From Gaiellasilicea sp963749515 (lineage in GTDB: Bacteria; Actinomycetota; Thermoleophilia; Gaiellales; Gaiellaceae): 64,000 nucleotides of DNA. The position numbers and the translations under genes are program-made. The stretch is taken from contig CAVVMR010000010.1 in NCBI GenBank assembly GCA_963749515.1, positions 372,001 through 436,000 of the forward strand, read 5' to 3'. This document shows, piece by piece, positions 40,298 through 48,927 of this stretch. Each line of letters begins with the position of its first letter. Positions within the stretch are counted from its first letter, which is position 1. The notes below the pieces were generated by a model. The model worked only from the letters and a program-made list of their open reading frames with translations. It did not search any database and was not told where the DNA came from.

Positions 40298-41212
40298 ATG
40301 CCGTTGCTCTTCCTCGCCGCACTCCTACTCGCAGTCGCCGCCTATCTCGTCAGTGAGGTCGTCACGCACCCGAGCCGCGAACGCCGCACTGCGGTCCGGC
40401 GCGCCGCGACCTACGGCCGCGTCCGCGCCGCCGGCGCCGGTCTCGAGCGCCTTCACTTCCGCCAGCGGGTTCTCGTTCCGGCCACCGCCTCCCTGGCGGG
40501 GGTTGCCCTTCGCCTGAACCCACGTGTGACGATGGAGAACATCTCGTTCCGTCTGATGGCCGCCGGAATGGGCAGGACCGTCACCCCGACGATGTTCCTC
40601 GCCGCCAAGAGCGCCGGGGCGATCGGCGGCGGCGTTCTCGGCTCGATCGTCGGTTTCGCGTTCCTCGGGCCGACAATGGGCTTCCTGATGGCGTTCGGCT
40701 TCGCCGCGATCGGGTTCATCGTCCCGGGCTTCATCGTCTCGCGCCGCGCCCGTACGCGCCGCGAGGAGATGCGCGCCCAGCTGCCCGACGCGCTCGATCT
40801 GCTGGCGGTCTCGGTCGAGGCCGGCCTCGCCTTCGACGGCGCGGTCGCCAAGTTGACGGAGCACATGGAGGGGGCCCTCGCAGAGGAGTTCGCCCACACG
40901 CTCGGCGAGATGCGTATCGGCGAGTCGCGTCACGATGCGCTCAAGAAGCTCGCGGACCGGGCGGCGACGCCGGAGATCTCGAGCTTCACGCGCGCGATCA
41001 TCCAGGCCGACCAGCTCGGCATCTCCCTCGGCCGGCTGCTCCGCGTCCAGGCGGCCGAGTCGCGCCTGAAGCGTCAGGCGGCCGCGGAGGAGAAGGCGAT
41101 GAAGTCGCCGATCAAGATGCTCTTCCCCACCGTGATCTTCATCTTCCCGGCGATGTTCATCGTCATCCTCGGGCCCGCCATGCTCAACCTGATGACCGTC
41201 TTCGAGTTCTGA
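40298..41212 (+). CDS. Tad pilus platform protein TadC
   Basis: A 304-residue GspF/TadC membrane protein. Hydrophobic segments at the N-terminus, around residues 100-150, and at the C-terminus enclose the cytoplasmic domain MRAQLPDALDLLAVSVEAGLAFDGAV and EEFAHTLGEMRIGESRHDAL. It pairs with TadB to form the platform that CpaF drives. It begins 6 bases after the VWA-TadB stop. Confidence 0.9.
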   Translation: MPLLFLAALLLAVAAYLVSEVVTHPSRERRTAVRRAATYGRVRAAGAGLERLHFRQRVLVPATASLAGVALRLNPRVTMENISFRLMAAGMGRTVTPTMFLAAKSAGAIGGGVLGSIVGFAFLGPTMGFLMAFGFAAIGFIVPGFIVSRRARTRREEMRAQLPDALDLLAVSVEAGLAFDGAVAKLTEHMEGALAEEFAHTLGEMRIGESRHDALKKLADRAATPEISSFTRAIIQADQLGISLGRLLRVQAAESRLKRQAAAEEKAMKSPIKMLFPTVIFIFPAMFIVILGPAMLNLMTVFEF

Positions 41213-41213
41213 G

Positions 41214-42695
41214 ATGGCTGCCGCCCGCGATCCGGAGCACGAGACCGAGCAGGGATTCGGGACCGGCCTTCGGCGCCAGCTCGAGCGGCGCCGCGACGAG
41301 GAAGAGGCGCAGGCCGAGCAGCATCCCGACGCCTCGAAGCGTCCCGGTGCGGCCAGCGAGCCGCCGCCGGCGGCACCCGATGTCCCTGTCGTCGTCGCGG
41401 CAGAGCACGTTCGCGAGCCGGGCGGCGAGCTGGAGGGCGAGCTGGAGATCGTCCGGGCCGAGCTCGCGACGGCGATCGCCCGCGAGCGGGAGGTACGCGA
41501 CGAGCTCGCGGACCTGCAGGCGCGGCTCGAGGAGGGTTTCGCCGATGCCCAGAGCCTGTCTCTGCGGTCGTCGGAGGTCGACAGCCGCGCGGCGAAGATC
41601 GCCGCCCAGCAGGCAACGCTCGAAGAGCGCGAGCAGGAGCTTGTGCAGCGCGCCGAAGCGGCGGCCGCCGAGCAGCAGCGCCTCGCCGACCTGAAGGCCG
41701 AGCTCCTCGCGGCCGAGGCACGAACGACGGCGCGCGAGCAGCAGATCTCGACCAAGTTCCGCGAGCTCCAGAATGCCGACCGCGAGCGGACCGAGAGCTC
41801 GACGGAGCTGGCAAAGCAGGAAGCGGCTCTTGCTCAGCGCGAGCGCGCCGTCGAGCGGACGCTCGCCGAGATGGACGCCAAGACAGCGGAAGCCGTGGCG
41901 CGGGTCGAGGCGCGCGAGGCGGTGCTCGCCACGCGCGAGGCGCTTCTCCGCGAGCAGGAGTCCGAGGTCGGGGATCACGACAAGGGAGTGGCCGAGCGCG
42001 AGCGCGAGCTGCTCAAGGCGCGTGCGGCGGTCACCGCCCGCGAGGAGCATCTGGAGTCTCGCGAGGCCGAGCTCAAGGCGAAGGCCGACCGGCTGACGGC
42101 CGATCTCGAGCGGCTCGCCGAGGACCGCACCGGCACCGGCGAAGTGGTCGCCGCGATGAGCGCGAAGCGCGCCGAGGTCTCCGCCAAGGAGAGCGAGCTT
42201 GCGGCTCGCGAGGCCGAGCTGAACCGGCGCGAGTCGCAGCTGCGCCGCGAAGAGGCCGACGAGCAGACGCTCGCGCACCGGGAGGCCGAGGCAGCACGGC
42301 TCGACGACCTTCGCCGTGAGCTCGCTGCACGCGAGGCCGAGGTCACGAGCTCCGAGACGCTGCTCGAGTCGAACCGCGCCCGCGTCGAGCGGCGCGAGCT
42401 GCGGCTCAGCCAGACCGAGGCGTCGCTCTCCGACCGCATGCGCGAGATGGACGACCGCGAGGCCGAGATCGAGATCCGCTGGGCGCGCGCCGAGGCCGAC
42501 TCGGAGCTGCGCGAGGTCAAGCTCGAGCAGCGCGAGAAGATCGTCGCCGACCTGGAGCTCCGGCTCGCAAAACGGGAGACCGACCTTGCGCAGTACGTCG
42601 GCGAGCTCCAGATCCAGATGGAGGAGCGCGAGTCCGACTGGTGGGAGAAGCAGCTCGGACGTCCCGTGGGAGAGGTCGCCTCCGGCGGCAAGTAA
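41214..42695 (+). CDS. large coiled-coil protein at the end of the tad operon
   Basis: A 493-residue protein that, from about residue 75 to 480, is almost wholly coiled coil, rich in Ala, Glu, Arg and with repeats such as EREQELVQRAE, REAELKAKADRL and AREAELNRRESQL. The first 70 residues are polar and Pro-rich. There is no membrane segment. ATG 41214 follows the tadC stop by one base, so it is clearly part of the operon. It may form a cytoplasmic filament or scaffold for the pilus machine, as known for unrelated polar coiled-coil proteins. No family recognised. Confidence 0.75.
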   Translation: MAAARDPEHETEQGFGTGLRRQLERRRDEEEAQAEQHPDASKRPGAASEPPPAAPDVPVVVAAEHVREPGGELEGELEIVRAELATAIAREREVRDELADLQARLEEGFADAQSLSLRSSEVDSRAAKIAAQQATLEEREQELVQRAEAAAAEQQRLADLKAELLAAEARTTAREQQISTKFRELQNADRERTESSTELAKQEAALAQRERAVERTLAEMDAKTAEAVARVEAREAVLATREALLREQESEVGDHDKGVAERERELLKARAAVTAREEHLESREAELKAKADRLTADLERLAEDRTGTGEVVAAMSAKRAEVSAKESELAAREAELNRRESQLRREEADEQTLAHREAEAARLDDLRRELAAREAEVTSSETLLESNRARVERRELRLSQTEASLSDRMREMDDREAEIEIRWARAEADSELREVKLEQREKIVADLELRLAKRETDLAQYVGELQIQMEERESDWWEKQLGRPVGEVASGGK

Positions 42696-42736
42696 GCCCC
42701 GGGTCACAGGCTTCGCCCGTTCAGCGCGCACGTAGC

Positions 42737-42853
42737 GAGGGGCCTACTCGGTAAGGAGCAGACCCCTCTACCGAACGCTCCTTTCTGGGCCAGACGGCAC
42801 AGCCGCCAAGGCGACCGCTCCGTCTGGAGGGGGAGAGGAGTCGCGTTCGGTAG
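42737..42853 (+). ncRNA. candidate rod-like structured RNA or leader
   Basis: Between the tad operon and pdxS. A first hairpin GAGGGG/CCCCTC (42737-42742/42763-42768) is followed by a long rod: CTACCGAACGC/GCGTTCGGTAG (42768-42778/42843-42853) and, inside, CCAGACGG/CCGTCTGG (42790-42797/42820-42827), joined by a pyrimidine/purine stretch that can pair partly. AAGGAGC in the first hairpin is also complementary to GCTCCTT on the rod, so two folds compete. Strand is uncertain since inverted repeats read on both. It may be a free RNA or an untranslated part of the tad mRNA. Confidence 0.45.
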
Positions 42854-42907
42854 TGGTAGTCATCGCATATTCCGGCGTGCGATGCGAGTGTGGTTTGCCG
42901 CGGCGGC

Positions 42908-42913
42908 TACACT
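42908..42913 (+). promoter_or_regulatory. -10 box TACACT of a likely leaderless promoter
   Basis: TACACT ends 6 bases before GTG 42920 (pdxS), so the rod-like RNA upstream is not in the pdxS message if this start is used. Confidence 0.5.
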
Positions 42914-42919
42914 CATGGC

Positions 42920-43804
42920 GTGACCGAGACGGGGACGATGCGCGTCAAGAGCGGGCTCGCCGAAATGCTCAAGGGCGGCGTGATCATGGACGTCGTCAAC
43001 GCTGAGCAGGCGAAGATCGCCGAGGATTCCGGCGCGGTGGCGGTGATGGCACTCGAGCGCGTGCCCGCCGACATCCGGCGCGACGGCGGCGTCTCTCGCA
43101 TGTCCGACCCGGCGATGGTGCAGGAGATCCAGGAGGCGGTGACGATCCCGGTGATGGCGAAGTGCCGGATCGGTCACTTCGTCGAGGCGCAGATCCTTCA
43201 GGCGCTCGAGATCGACTACATCGACGAGTCGGAGGTGCTCACCCCGGCGGACATCGCCCATCACGTGGACAAGTGGCAGTTCGAGATCCCGTTCGTCTGC
43301 GGCGCGACGAACCTCGGCGAGGCGCTGCGGCGGATCGCGGAAGGCGCCGCGATGATCCGGACGAAGGGCGAGGCGGGCACCGGCGACGTCGTCAACGCGG
43401 TCACGCACATGCGCGCCGTCTTCGGCGGCATCCGGCGGCTCGGCTCTCTCCGCGAGGAGGAGCTCTACGCCGAGGCAAAGGAGCTGCGCGCCCCCTACGA
43501 GCTCGTCAGGTGGGTGGCCGAGAACGGCCGCCTGCCGGTCGTCACCTTCACCGCCGGCGGAATCGCCACCCCGGCCGACGCCGCGCTCTGCATGCAGCTC
43601 GGCGCCGACGGAGTATTCGTCGGCTCGGGCATCTTCAAGTCCGGCGATCCGGCGCTGCGCGCCAAGGCGATCGTCGAGGCGACGACGCACTACCGCGACG
43701 CCGAGATCCTCGCGCGGGTCTCCGCGGGCCTCGGCGAGCCGATGGTCGGCATCTCGACCGCCTCGCTCGAGCCGAGCGAGTTGCTCGAAACCCGCGGCTG
43801 GTAG
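42920..43804 (+). CDS. pdxS: pyridoxal 5'-phosphate synthase subunit PdxS
   Basis: A 294-residue (beta/alpha)8-barrel synthase. It makes pyridoxal phosphate from ribose 5-phosphate, glyceraldehyde 3-phosphate and ammonia supplied by PdxT. Visible: GGVIMDVVNAEQAKIAEDSG, MALERVPADIRRDGGVSRMSDP with catalytic Asp, MAKCRIGHFVEAQ with Lys, and GEAGTGDVVNAVTHMR with the second Lys region replaced by its neighbours, then VTFTAGGIATPADAALCMQLG. GTG 42920 is the leaderless start. Its partner pdxT is 2.3 kb downstream rather than adjacent. Confidence 0.95.
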   Translation: MTETGTMRVKSGLAEMLKGGVIMDVVNAEQAKIAEDSGAVAVMALERVPADIRRDGGVSRMSDPAMVQEIQEAVTIPVMAKCRIGHFVEAQILQALEIDYIDESEVLTPADIAHHVDKWQFEIPFVCGATNLGEALRRIAEGAAMIRTKGEAGTGDVVNAVTHMRAVFGGIRRLGSLREEELYAEAKELRAPYELVRWVAENGRLPVVTFTAGGIATPADAALCMQLGADGVFVGSGIFKSGDPALRAKAIVEATTHYRDAEILARVSAGLGEPMVGISTASLEPSELLETRGW

Positions 43805-43817
43805 ACCCGCCGCGTAC

Positions 43818-44145
43818 CTGACCGGGCGGCTCCCGGCCGGCGGAGCCGGCCTCCGCCGCCCTCGCGCGCCCGAGCGCACGCGGCTCTCCGGGTCTGTGCT
43901 CTCGCACTATTCCCCTCCGGCCGCGCACGCTCAGCCACGCGTCAGGAACCCGGCGGGCACCGTCGCGTCCCTGACCGGGCGGCTCCCGGCCGGCGGAGCC
44001 GGCCTCCGCCGCCCTCGCGCGCCCGAGCGCACGCGGCTCTCCGGGTCTGTGCTCTCGCACTATCCCCTCCGGCCGCGCACGCTCAGCCACGCGTCAGGAA
44101 CCCGGCGGGCACCGTCGCGTACCTGAGCGGGCGGCTCCCGGCGGG
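43818..44145. repeat. 153-bp tandem direct repeat, two copies plus a partial third
   Basis: Units begin at 43818, 43971 and 44123; the second is one base shorter (a T lost in CTATTCCCC) and otherwise nearly identical. The third is only about 20 bases and then diverges. Each full unit has a CGGCTCC/GGAGCCG hairpin (43827-43848 in unit 1). The block fills the 418 bases between pdxS and the collagen-like gene and contains no credible gene. Confidence 0.85.
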
Positions 44146-44222
44146 CTTGCGCGGCCGCGTTCGCCGTGGGACGGTCCTGCCACGACGGACAACGGTCCGG
44201 CGCAATCGACCGGGAGGGCACC

Positions 44223-45140
44223 ATGCAATTCATTCGTGGCCTGCGGCACCGGCGGGTGGCGCTTGCGGCGATCGCGATCTTCGCGGTCGCGGGCGGCGTC
44301 GCCTACGCCGCGATCCCCGATGCGGGCACCGGCGTCTACCACGCCTGCATGCTGAAGAACGTCGGCACGATCAGGATCATCGACCCCGAGCGGCAGCGTT
44401 GCAGCGCGTTGCTGGAGGTCGAGATCACCTTCAACAAGCAGGGCCCCACGGGCAATCCGGGCCCCACTGGCCCGCCTGGGCCACCCGGGCCGGCCGGACA
44501 GGATGGTGAGGACGGGCAGGACGGTGAGGACGGGCAGGACGGCGCGCCGTTCTCGGGCACGTTCACGAGCCCGAACGGCGAGTACTCGCTCAGCGTCACC
44601 GACACCGGCATCGTGCTCGCCGGCGCGGGGTCGACGATCAATCTCACGAGCGCCGGGGTAGACGTGCGAAGCGATCGGGACCTCACGCTCCAGAGCGGCT
44701 CGGCCCTCATTGCCCAGGCTGGAACGGGCGTGTCGATCGCGGGCAACGGCGTGGCGATCGACAGCGACCGCAACCTGACGCTCCAGAGTGACTTGGCGTT
44801 CGCCGCCCAGGCTGGAACGGGCGTGTCGATCGCGGGCAACGGCGTGGCGATAGGCAGCGACGGGAGCCTGACGCTCCAGAGCGCGCTGGGCATCTTGGCC
44901 CAGGCCGGAAGCACCTTGTCGGTGGACGTCGGCGGGGCGGCGACGTTCAACGCCGGTGGGGCGGCGACGTTCCAGGCCGGCAGTGCGTTCTCGATCGCGG
45001 GCAGCACAGTCCGGCTCAATCCCGGTGCCACCTGTCGGCCCGCGGCGCGAGTCGCCGACGCAATCGCCGGCACCGCCACCCCGGCTGGTGCCGTCACGGG
45101 AGCGATCACCAGCGGCTCCGCCAACGTCTGCGTCGGCTAG
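44223..45140 (+). CDS. secreted collagen-like protein with beta-solenoid repeats
   Basis: A 305-residue exported protein with GGGAGGGC before ATG 44223. After a signal peptide (cleavage near AYAA) comes a small Cys-containing domain, then a Gly-X-Y collagen-like stretch of about 12 triplets (GPTGPPGPPGPAGQDG...), then repeats of DLTLQSxxxLxAQAGTGVSIAGNGVAI that look like a beta-solenoid of the phage-spike or VgrG tip kind. The C-terminal part has two cysteines. It should trimerise into a short surface fibre. Two 40-odd-base segments of the repeat are nearly identical in DNA, a sign of recent internal duplication. Confidence 0.75.
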   Translation: MQFIRGLRHRRVALAAIAIFAVAGGVAYAAIPDAGTGVYHACMLKNVGTIRIIDPERQRCSALLEVEITFNKQGPTGNPGPTGPPGPPGPAGQDGEDGQDGEDGQDGAPFSGTFTSPNGEYSLSVTDTGIVLAGAGSTINLTSAGVDVRSDRDLTLQSGSALIAQAGTGVSIAGNGVAIDSDRNLTLQSDLAFAAQAGTGVSIAGNGVAIGSDGSLTLQSALGILAQAGSTLSVDVGGAATFNAGGAATFQAGSAFSIAGSTVRLNPGATCRPAARVADAIAGTATPAGAVTGAITSGSANVCVG

Positions 45141-45197
45141 CAGCCGAACGGTGCGCCGGGCGGCCTCTCCGTCCGGCGCACTCGTCACAGTCGTGAC

Positions 45198-46109
45198 ATG
45201 ACGGTCGAGCGACTGCTGCCCGGCGACGCCCTGCGGCCACGCTGGTCGAGCGGCAGCGCCCTCGTCTACATCGGCGCCTTCGTCGTGCTCTTCGCGACCG
45301 GCACGCTCCTCGGGATCCTCGGCGAGGATCATGGCAACGCCGCCCTGGTCGGCTACAGCGCACTCGCCACGGCCGCCGCGCTCGGGCTCGCCCTCGCGCT
45401 GCAGCAGCGCAGCCGCCTCGTTGCCGCGGGCGTCCTGGCGACGCTCGCCGTGGTCTTCTTCGCAGTCCTCGTGGGCTCGCTGGAGACCTGGATCGGCCTC
45501 CTCGACGAGGATGACGCCGGCAGGGACTGGGACCCCGCGCTCCTGCTCCTCGAGCTGCTGACGATCGGCGGTGCGCTCGTCGCGCTGCAGCGCTTCCGTG
45601 CACCGCTGCTCATGCTCCCGATCGCGGTGACGTTCGCCGTCGCTCTCATCGACCTGGGAGCCGAGGAGTGGATGGCGATCGTCGCGGGCCTGATCCTCGT
45701 TGCGGCCGGCCACGCCGTCGACCGGGCCGGGAGGAAGCCGTACGGGATGTGGCTCCACCTCGTCGGCGGCGCAGTGTTCGGTGGCGGCGTGCTCGCGCTC
45801 GTGGACGGCGACGCCGGCTGGATCCTGGTCGGCCTGCTGTCCGTGGCCTACGTCGCGGGCGGCTACGTGTTCGGGCGCTCGAGCTACGCGGTGCTCGGTG
45901 CGGCCGGGATTCTCGCGACCACGACATACTTCATCCAGGACGGGCTGGCGTTCGTCAGCTTCTTCGTCCCGGTCGAGATCGGCGATCCCCAAGGCGGCAC
46001 CGACCCCTGGCAGATCGCGCTCTACTACGTCTTCGCGGGGTTGCTCATCCTCGCGCTCGGCCTCTTCGGCGACCGGTTCGCACGCTCGCACGGCGACCCC
46101 GAAGCCTGA
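45198..46109 (+). CDS. multi-pass membrane protein of unknown function
   Basis: A 303-residue protein with eight or nine hydrophobic segments and short loops, including GSALVYIGAFVVLFATGTLLG and VLGAAGILATTTYFIQDG. Two acidic loop motifs (LLDEDDAGRDWDP and EIGDPQGGTDPW) stand out. No transporter signature is recognised. It lies between the collagen-like gene and pdxT, on the same strand; ATG 45198 has no clear ribosome-binding site. Confidence 0.65.
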   Translation: MTVERLLPGDALRPRWSSGSALVYIGAFVVLFATGTLLGILGEDHGNAALVGYSALATAAALGLALALQQRSRLVAAGVLATLAVVFFAVLVGSLETWIGLLDEDDAGRDWDPALLLLELLTIGGALVALQRFRAPLLMLPIAVTFAVALIDLGAEEWMAIVAGLILVAAGHAVDRAGRKPYGMWLHLVGGAVFGGGVLALVDGDAGWILVGLLSVAYVAGGYVFGRSSYAVLGAAGILATTTYFIQDGLAFVSFFVPVEIGDPQGGTDPWQIALYYVFAGLLILALGLFGDRFARSHGDPEA

Positions 46110-46112
46110 ACC

Positions 46113-46118
46113 TACAAT
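46113..46118 (+). promoter_or_regulatory. -10 box TACAAT of a likely leaderless promoter
   Basis: TACAAT ends 6 bases before ATG 46125 (pdxT) and lies at the end of the upstream membrane-protein gene. Confidence 0.5.
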
Positions 46119-46124
46119 TCAGGC

Positions 46125-46679
46125 ATGACGATCGGCGTCCTCGCTGTGCAAGGCAACTTCCGCGAGCACGCGGCCATGCTGCGCGCGCTCGGCGCGGACG
46201 TCGTCGAGGTGCGCCTGCCGGAGCAGCTCGATGGCCTGGACGGTCTCGTGATCCCCGGCGGCGAGTCGACGGCGATCATGCGGCTGATGCGGCTGTACGG
46301 CCTGGAGGAGGCGATCCGGAGCTTCGCGGCTCCCGTGCTCGGGACGTGCGCGGGCATGATCCTGCTCGACCGGGCTCATCTCGGGCTCGTCGACGTGGAT
46401 GTCGAGCGGAACAGCTACGGGCGCCAGCTCGCGAGCTTCGAGGCGGACCTGGATCTCGCCGGCGAGAGCGAGCCACTCCGGGGCGTCTTCATCCGGGCGC
46501 CGCGCGTGGCGGACGTCGGGGCCGAGGTCGACGTGCTCGCGACCCACGACGGCGTGCCGGTGCTGCTGCGCGACGGTCGCTTCCTCGTCGCGTCGTTCCA
46601 CCCCGAGCTGACCGGCGACACACGCGTACACGAGAGATTTCTGCAGCTGGTGAAGGAGGGATCGAGTGTCAGGGCATAG
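46125..46679 (+). CDS. pdxT: pyridoxal 5'-phosphate synthase glutaminase subunit PdxT
   Basis: A 184-residue class I glutaminase that feeds ammonia to PdxS. It has IGVLAVQGNFREHAAML at the start, PGGESTAIMRLMR for the PdxS contact, nucleophile Cys in GTCAGMILL, and His-x-Glu in ASFHPEL near the end, so it is complete. Its last bases overlap yebC by 14. ATG 46125 follows TACAAT at leaderless spacing. Confidence 0.95.
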   Translation: MTIGVLAVQGNFREHAAMLRALGADVVEVRLPEQLDGLDGLVIPGGESTAIMRLMRLYGLEEAIRSFAAPVLGTCAGMILLDRAHLGLVDVDVERNSYGRQLASFEADLDLAGESEPLRGVFIRAPRVADVGAEVDVLATHDGVPVLLRDGRFLVASFHPELTGDTRVHERFLQLVKEGSSVRA

Positions 46680-47421
46680 CAAGTGGTCGACGATCAAGCA
46701 CAAGAAGGGTGCTGCCGACGCGAAGCGCGGCAAGCTCTTCACGAAGCTCTCGAAGGCGATCATCGTCGCCGCGAAGGAGGGCGGCCCGGACCCGGCGGCG
46801 AACCTCTCGCTCCAGAACGCGGTCGAGAAGGCCAAGTCGTACTCGATGCCCAAGGACACGATCGAGCGCGCGATCGCGCGCGGTGCGGGCACCGACGCTG
46901 ACGCAGCGGCGTACGAGACGATCGTCTACGAGGGCTACGGGCCCGACGGCGTCGCCGTGCTCGTCGAAGCGCTGACCGACAACCGCAACCGCACTGCCTC
47001 GGACGTCCGGCACACGTTCGCGAAGCACGGCGGCAACCTCGGCACCACCGGCGCCGTCGCCTGGCTGTTCGAGCGGCGCGGGGTCGTGCTGGTCGACGCG
47101 GAGGCGGTGGACGAGGACGAGCTGACGCTGGCCGCCGCCGAGGGCGGCGCGGACGACGTCGAGCTCGACGGGGGCGTTTTTCAGGTCTCGTCCGCCCCGG
47201 AGAGCCTTTCTGCCGTGCGCGATGCGATCGAGGCCGCCGGAATCGAGGTTCAGTCGGCCGAGCTGACGATGATTCCCAAGACCACGGTCGAGGTGGCCGA
47301 GGAGGCCGCGGCGAAGAAGCTGATCCGCCTGATCGAGGAGCTCGAGGACAACGACGACGTCCAGGACGTCTCGGCGAACTTCGACATCCCGGAACCCATC
47401 CTCGAGGCCGTCTCGGCCTAG
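46666..47421 (+). CDS. YebC/PmpR family protein
   Basis: A 251-residue protein of the YebC family, long listed as transcriptional regulators and recently linked to relief of ribosome stalling at proline runs. It begins MSGHSKWSTIKHKKGAADAKR, the universal family start, and has the full three-domain length. GTG 46666 has GGAGGG upstream and overlaps pdxT. The order pdxT-yebC-ruvC is common in actinobacteria; here a pilus gene interrupts before ruvC. Confidence 0.93.
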   Translation: MSGHSKWSTIKHKKGAADAKRGKLFTKLSKAIIVAAKEGGPDPAANLSLQNAVEKAKSYSMPKDTIERAIARGAGTDADAAAYETIVYEGYGPDGVAVLVEALTDNRNRTASDVRHTFAKHGGNLGTTGAVAWLFERRGVVLVDAEAVDEDELTLAAAEGGADDVELDGGVFQVSSAPESLSAVRDAIEAAGIEVQSAELTMIPKTTVEVAEEAAAKKLIRLIEELEDNDDVQDVSANFDIPEPILEAVSA

Positions 47422-47571
47422 TCGCTCCGCAGCTCGTTTTCCGCGCAATCCCTGCAAATCACTCGTTCGAGCGAGCAAGTTTCGCCCTTGCGCGACCGAT
47501 GCGTTGACTCAGGGCAGCTGGAAAACAACAGGCGTTGTGCGGACGCGCCGACTCTGGGGAGGTTCTGGACA

Positions 47572-48879
47572 GTGGTTTCGCACAAGCTGGCACGAAGGAA
47601 ATCCGATCGACCGCAGGACGAGCGCGGTCAGGTCATCGTTTTGATGGTGCTGATGATGATCGTGCTGCTCGGTTTCGCAGCGCTGGTCGTCGACGTCGGC
47701 TACGCCTACTACGCGCACCGCGCGCTCCAGTCCTCAGCCGACGCCGCTGCTCTGGCCGGCGCTCAGGAGCTGCCCAATGCGACCCAGGCCGCCCTCGTTG
47801 CGCGCCAGTACAGCTCGTCGGACGGCAACAAGAACAACCGGTCCAACATCAACGGCGTCACGACGACCGTGACGACGAAGTGCGTTGTCTCGTTGGGCGG
47901 CTGTGCTCCCCACAACGCCGTTGTCGTCCTGGAGGCGGCGCCGACGAAGACCTTCTTTGCCGGATTGCTCGGCATCCCCGCGTTCACGATCAAGGCCAAG
48001 GCGACCGCGTCCATGCGTGGCGGCACGCCGAAGCCGGCGCACGTGATGATCGTCCTCGACCGCACGGGCTCCATGAGCACCGCCTGCACGGCCGGCGGAA
48101 CCAAGCTCGACTGCGCCAAGAACGGGCTCAAGGCGTTCCTGGGCGCCATGGATCCGGCCTACGACCAGGTCGGCCTCGTGGCGTTCGCCCCGCACAACGG
48201 AAACGTGTGCAACACGCCGAAGGGCACGAACGGGCCGACGACCGACTACGACGCGTTCCCGAACGGCTATCAGTTCGTGCCGCTCTCGACGAACTACAAG
48301 ACGTCGGCCACGTCGCCGCTGGTCTCGAGCTCGCCGCTCGTCTCCACGATCGACTGCATCAAGGCCGGCGGTACCACGGTCTTCGCGGCCGCGATCGACA
48401 AGGCGCGCCAGGTTCTCGCCGCGAACCATGACCCCGAGGCTCAGGACGTCATGATCTTCATGACGGACGGTGAGGCGAACTACGGACAGTGCCTGTCCCC
48501 GAACGGTTCCGGCGTCTGCTCGAACAACACCTCGGCCTACCGGACGAACCCGTGCAGGCAGGGCGTGACCTCGGCCGACCAGGCCACGGCGCAGGGCGTC
48601 TGGGTCTTCGGCATCGCCTACGACACGCCGAGCGCGGGCTGCCTGGGCTGGAAGGCCACCGGCACCAGCTCGAGCGGCGCCACGTGTGCACAGAAGAACG
48701 GCTTCCAGTTCGTGTGCGCAGAAGTGCCGGCGATCACCGCCAACATCGCGGTCAAGGGAATCGCCTCCGATGACTCGAAGTTCTTCTCGCAGCCGAACCC
48801 GAGCAGCTTGACGACGCTCTTCAAGAGCATCGCCGCCGAGCTCACCGAGGGCAGACTGCTCGACGACGACGCGGAGTAG
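47572..48879 (+). CDS. TadG-like VWA domain pilus assembly protein
   Basis: A 435-residue protein. GTG 47572 has GGGGAGG upstream. Residues near 20-60 (RGQVIVLMVLMMIVLLGFAALVVDVG) are the TadE/TadG-type membrane segment, followed by YYAHRALQSSADAAALAGAQEL, diagnostic for TadG. From about residue 165 there is a VWA domain with MIDAS residues DRTGS in MIVLDRTGSMS and FMTDGEAN. Several paired cysteines lie in the VWA insert. It belongs functionally with the Tad locus 5 kb upstream, although placed between yebC and ruvC. Confidence 0.85.
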   Translation: MVSHKLARRKSDRPQDERGQVIVLMVLMMIVLLGFAALVVDVGYAYYAHRALQSSADAAALAGAQELPNATQAALVARQYSSSDGNKNNRSNINGVTTTVTTKCVVSLGGCAPHNAVVVLEAAPTKTFFAGLLGIPAFTIKAKATASMRGGTPKPAHVMIVLDRTGSMSTACTAGGTKLDCAKNGLKAFLGAMDPAYDQVGLVAFAPHNGNVCNTPKGTNGPTTDYDAFPNGYQFVPLSTNYKTSATSPLVSSSPLVSTIDCIKAGGTTVFAAAIDKARQVLAANHDPEAQDVMIFMTDGEANYGQCLSPNGSGVCSNNTSAYRTNPCRQGVTSADQATAQGVWVFGIAYDTPSAGCLGWKATGTSSSGATCAQKNGFQFVCAEVPAITANIAVKGIASDDSKFFSQPNPSSLTTLFKSIAAELTEGRLLDDDAE

Positions 48880-48927
48880 CCAGCGCGTCGTCGCCGGTCG
48901 GCAGTCCTGACCGTCAAACAGAGAGAA

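Noticed and set aside
42737..42853. 6S RNA or signal recognition particle RNA
   Set aside because: The central bubble of 6S and the GGAA/AGCAG core of SRP RNA are not present in the right arrangement.
43805..44222. Short Arg/Gly-rich proteins in the 153-bp repeats
   Set aside because: Frames exist on both strands only because the repeat is GC-rich; no start with a ribosome-binding site and no codon pattern.
44223..45140. Phage tail fibre and hence prophage remnant
   Set aside because: The protein has its own signal peptide and no other phage gene is near.
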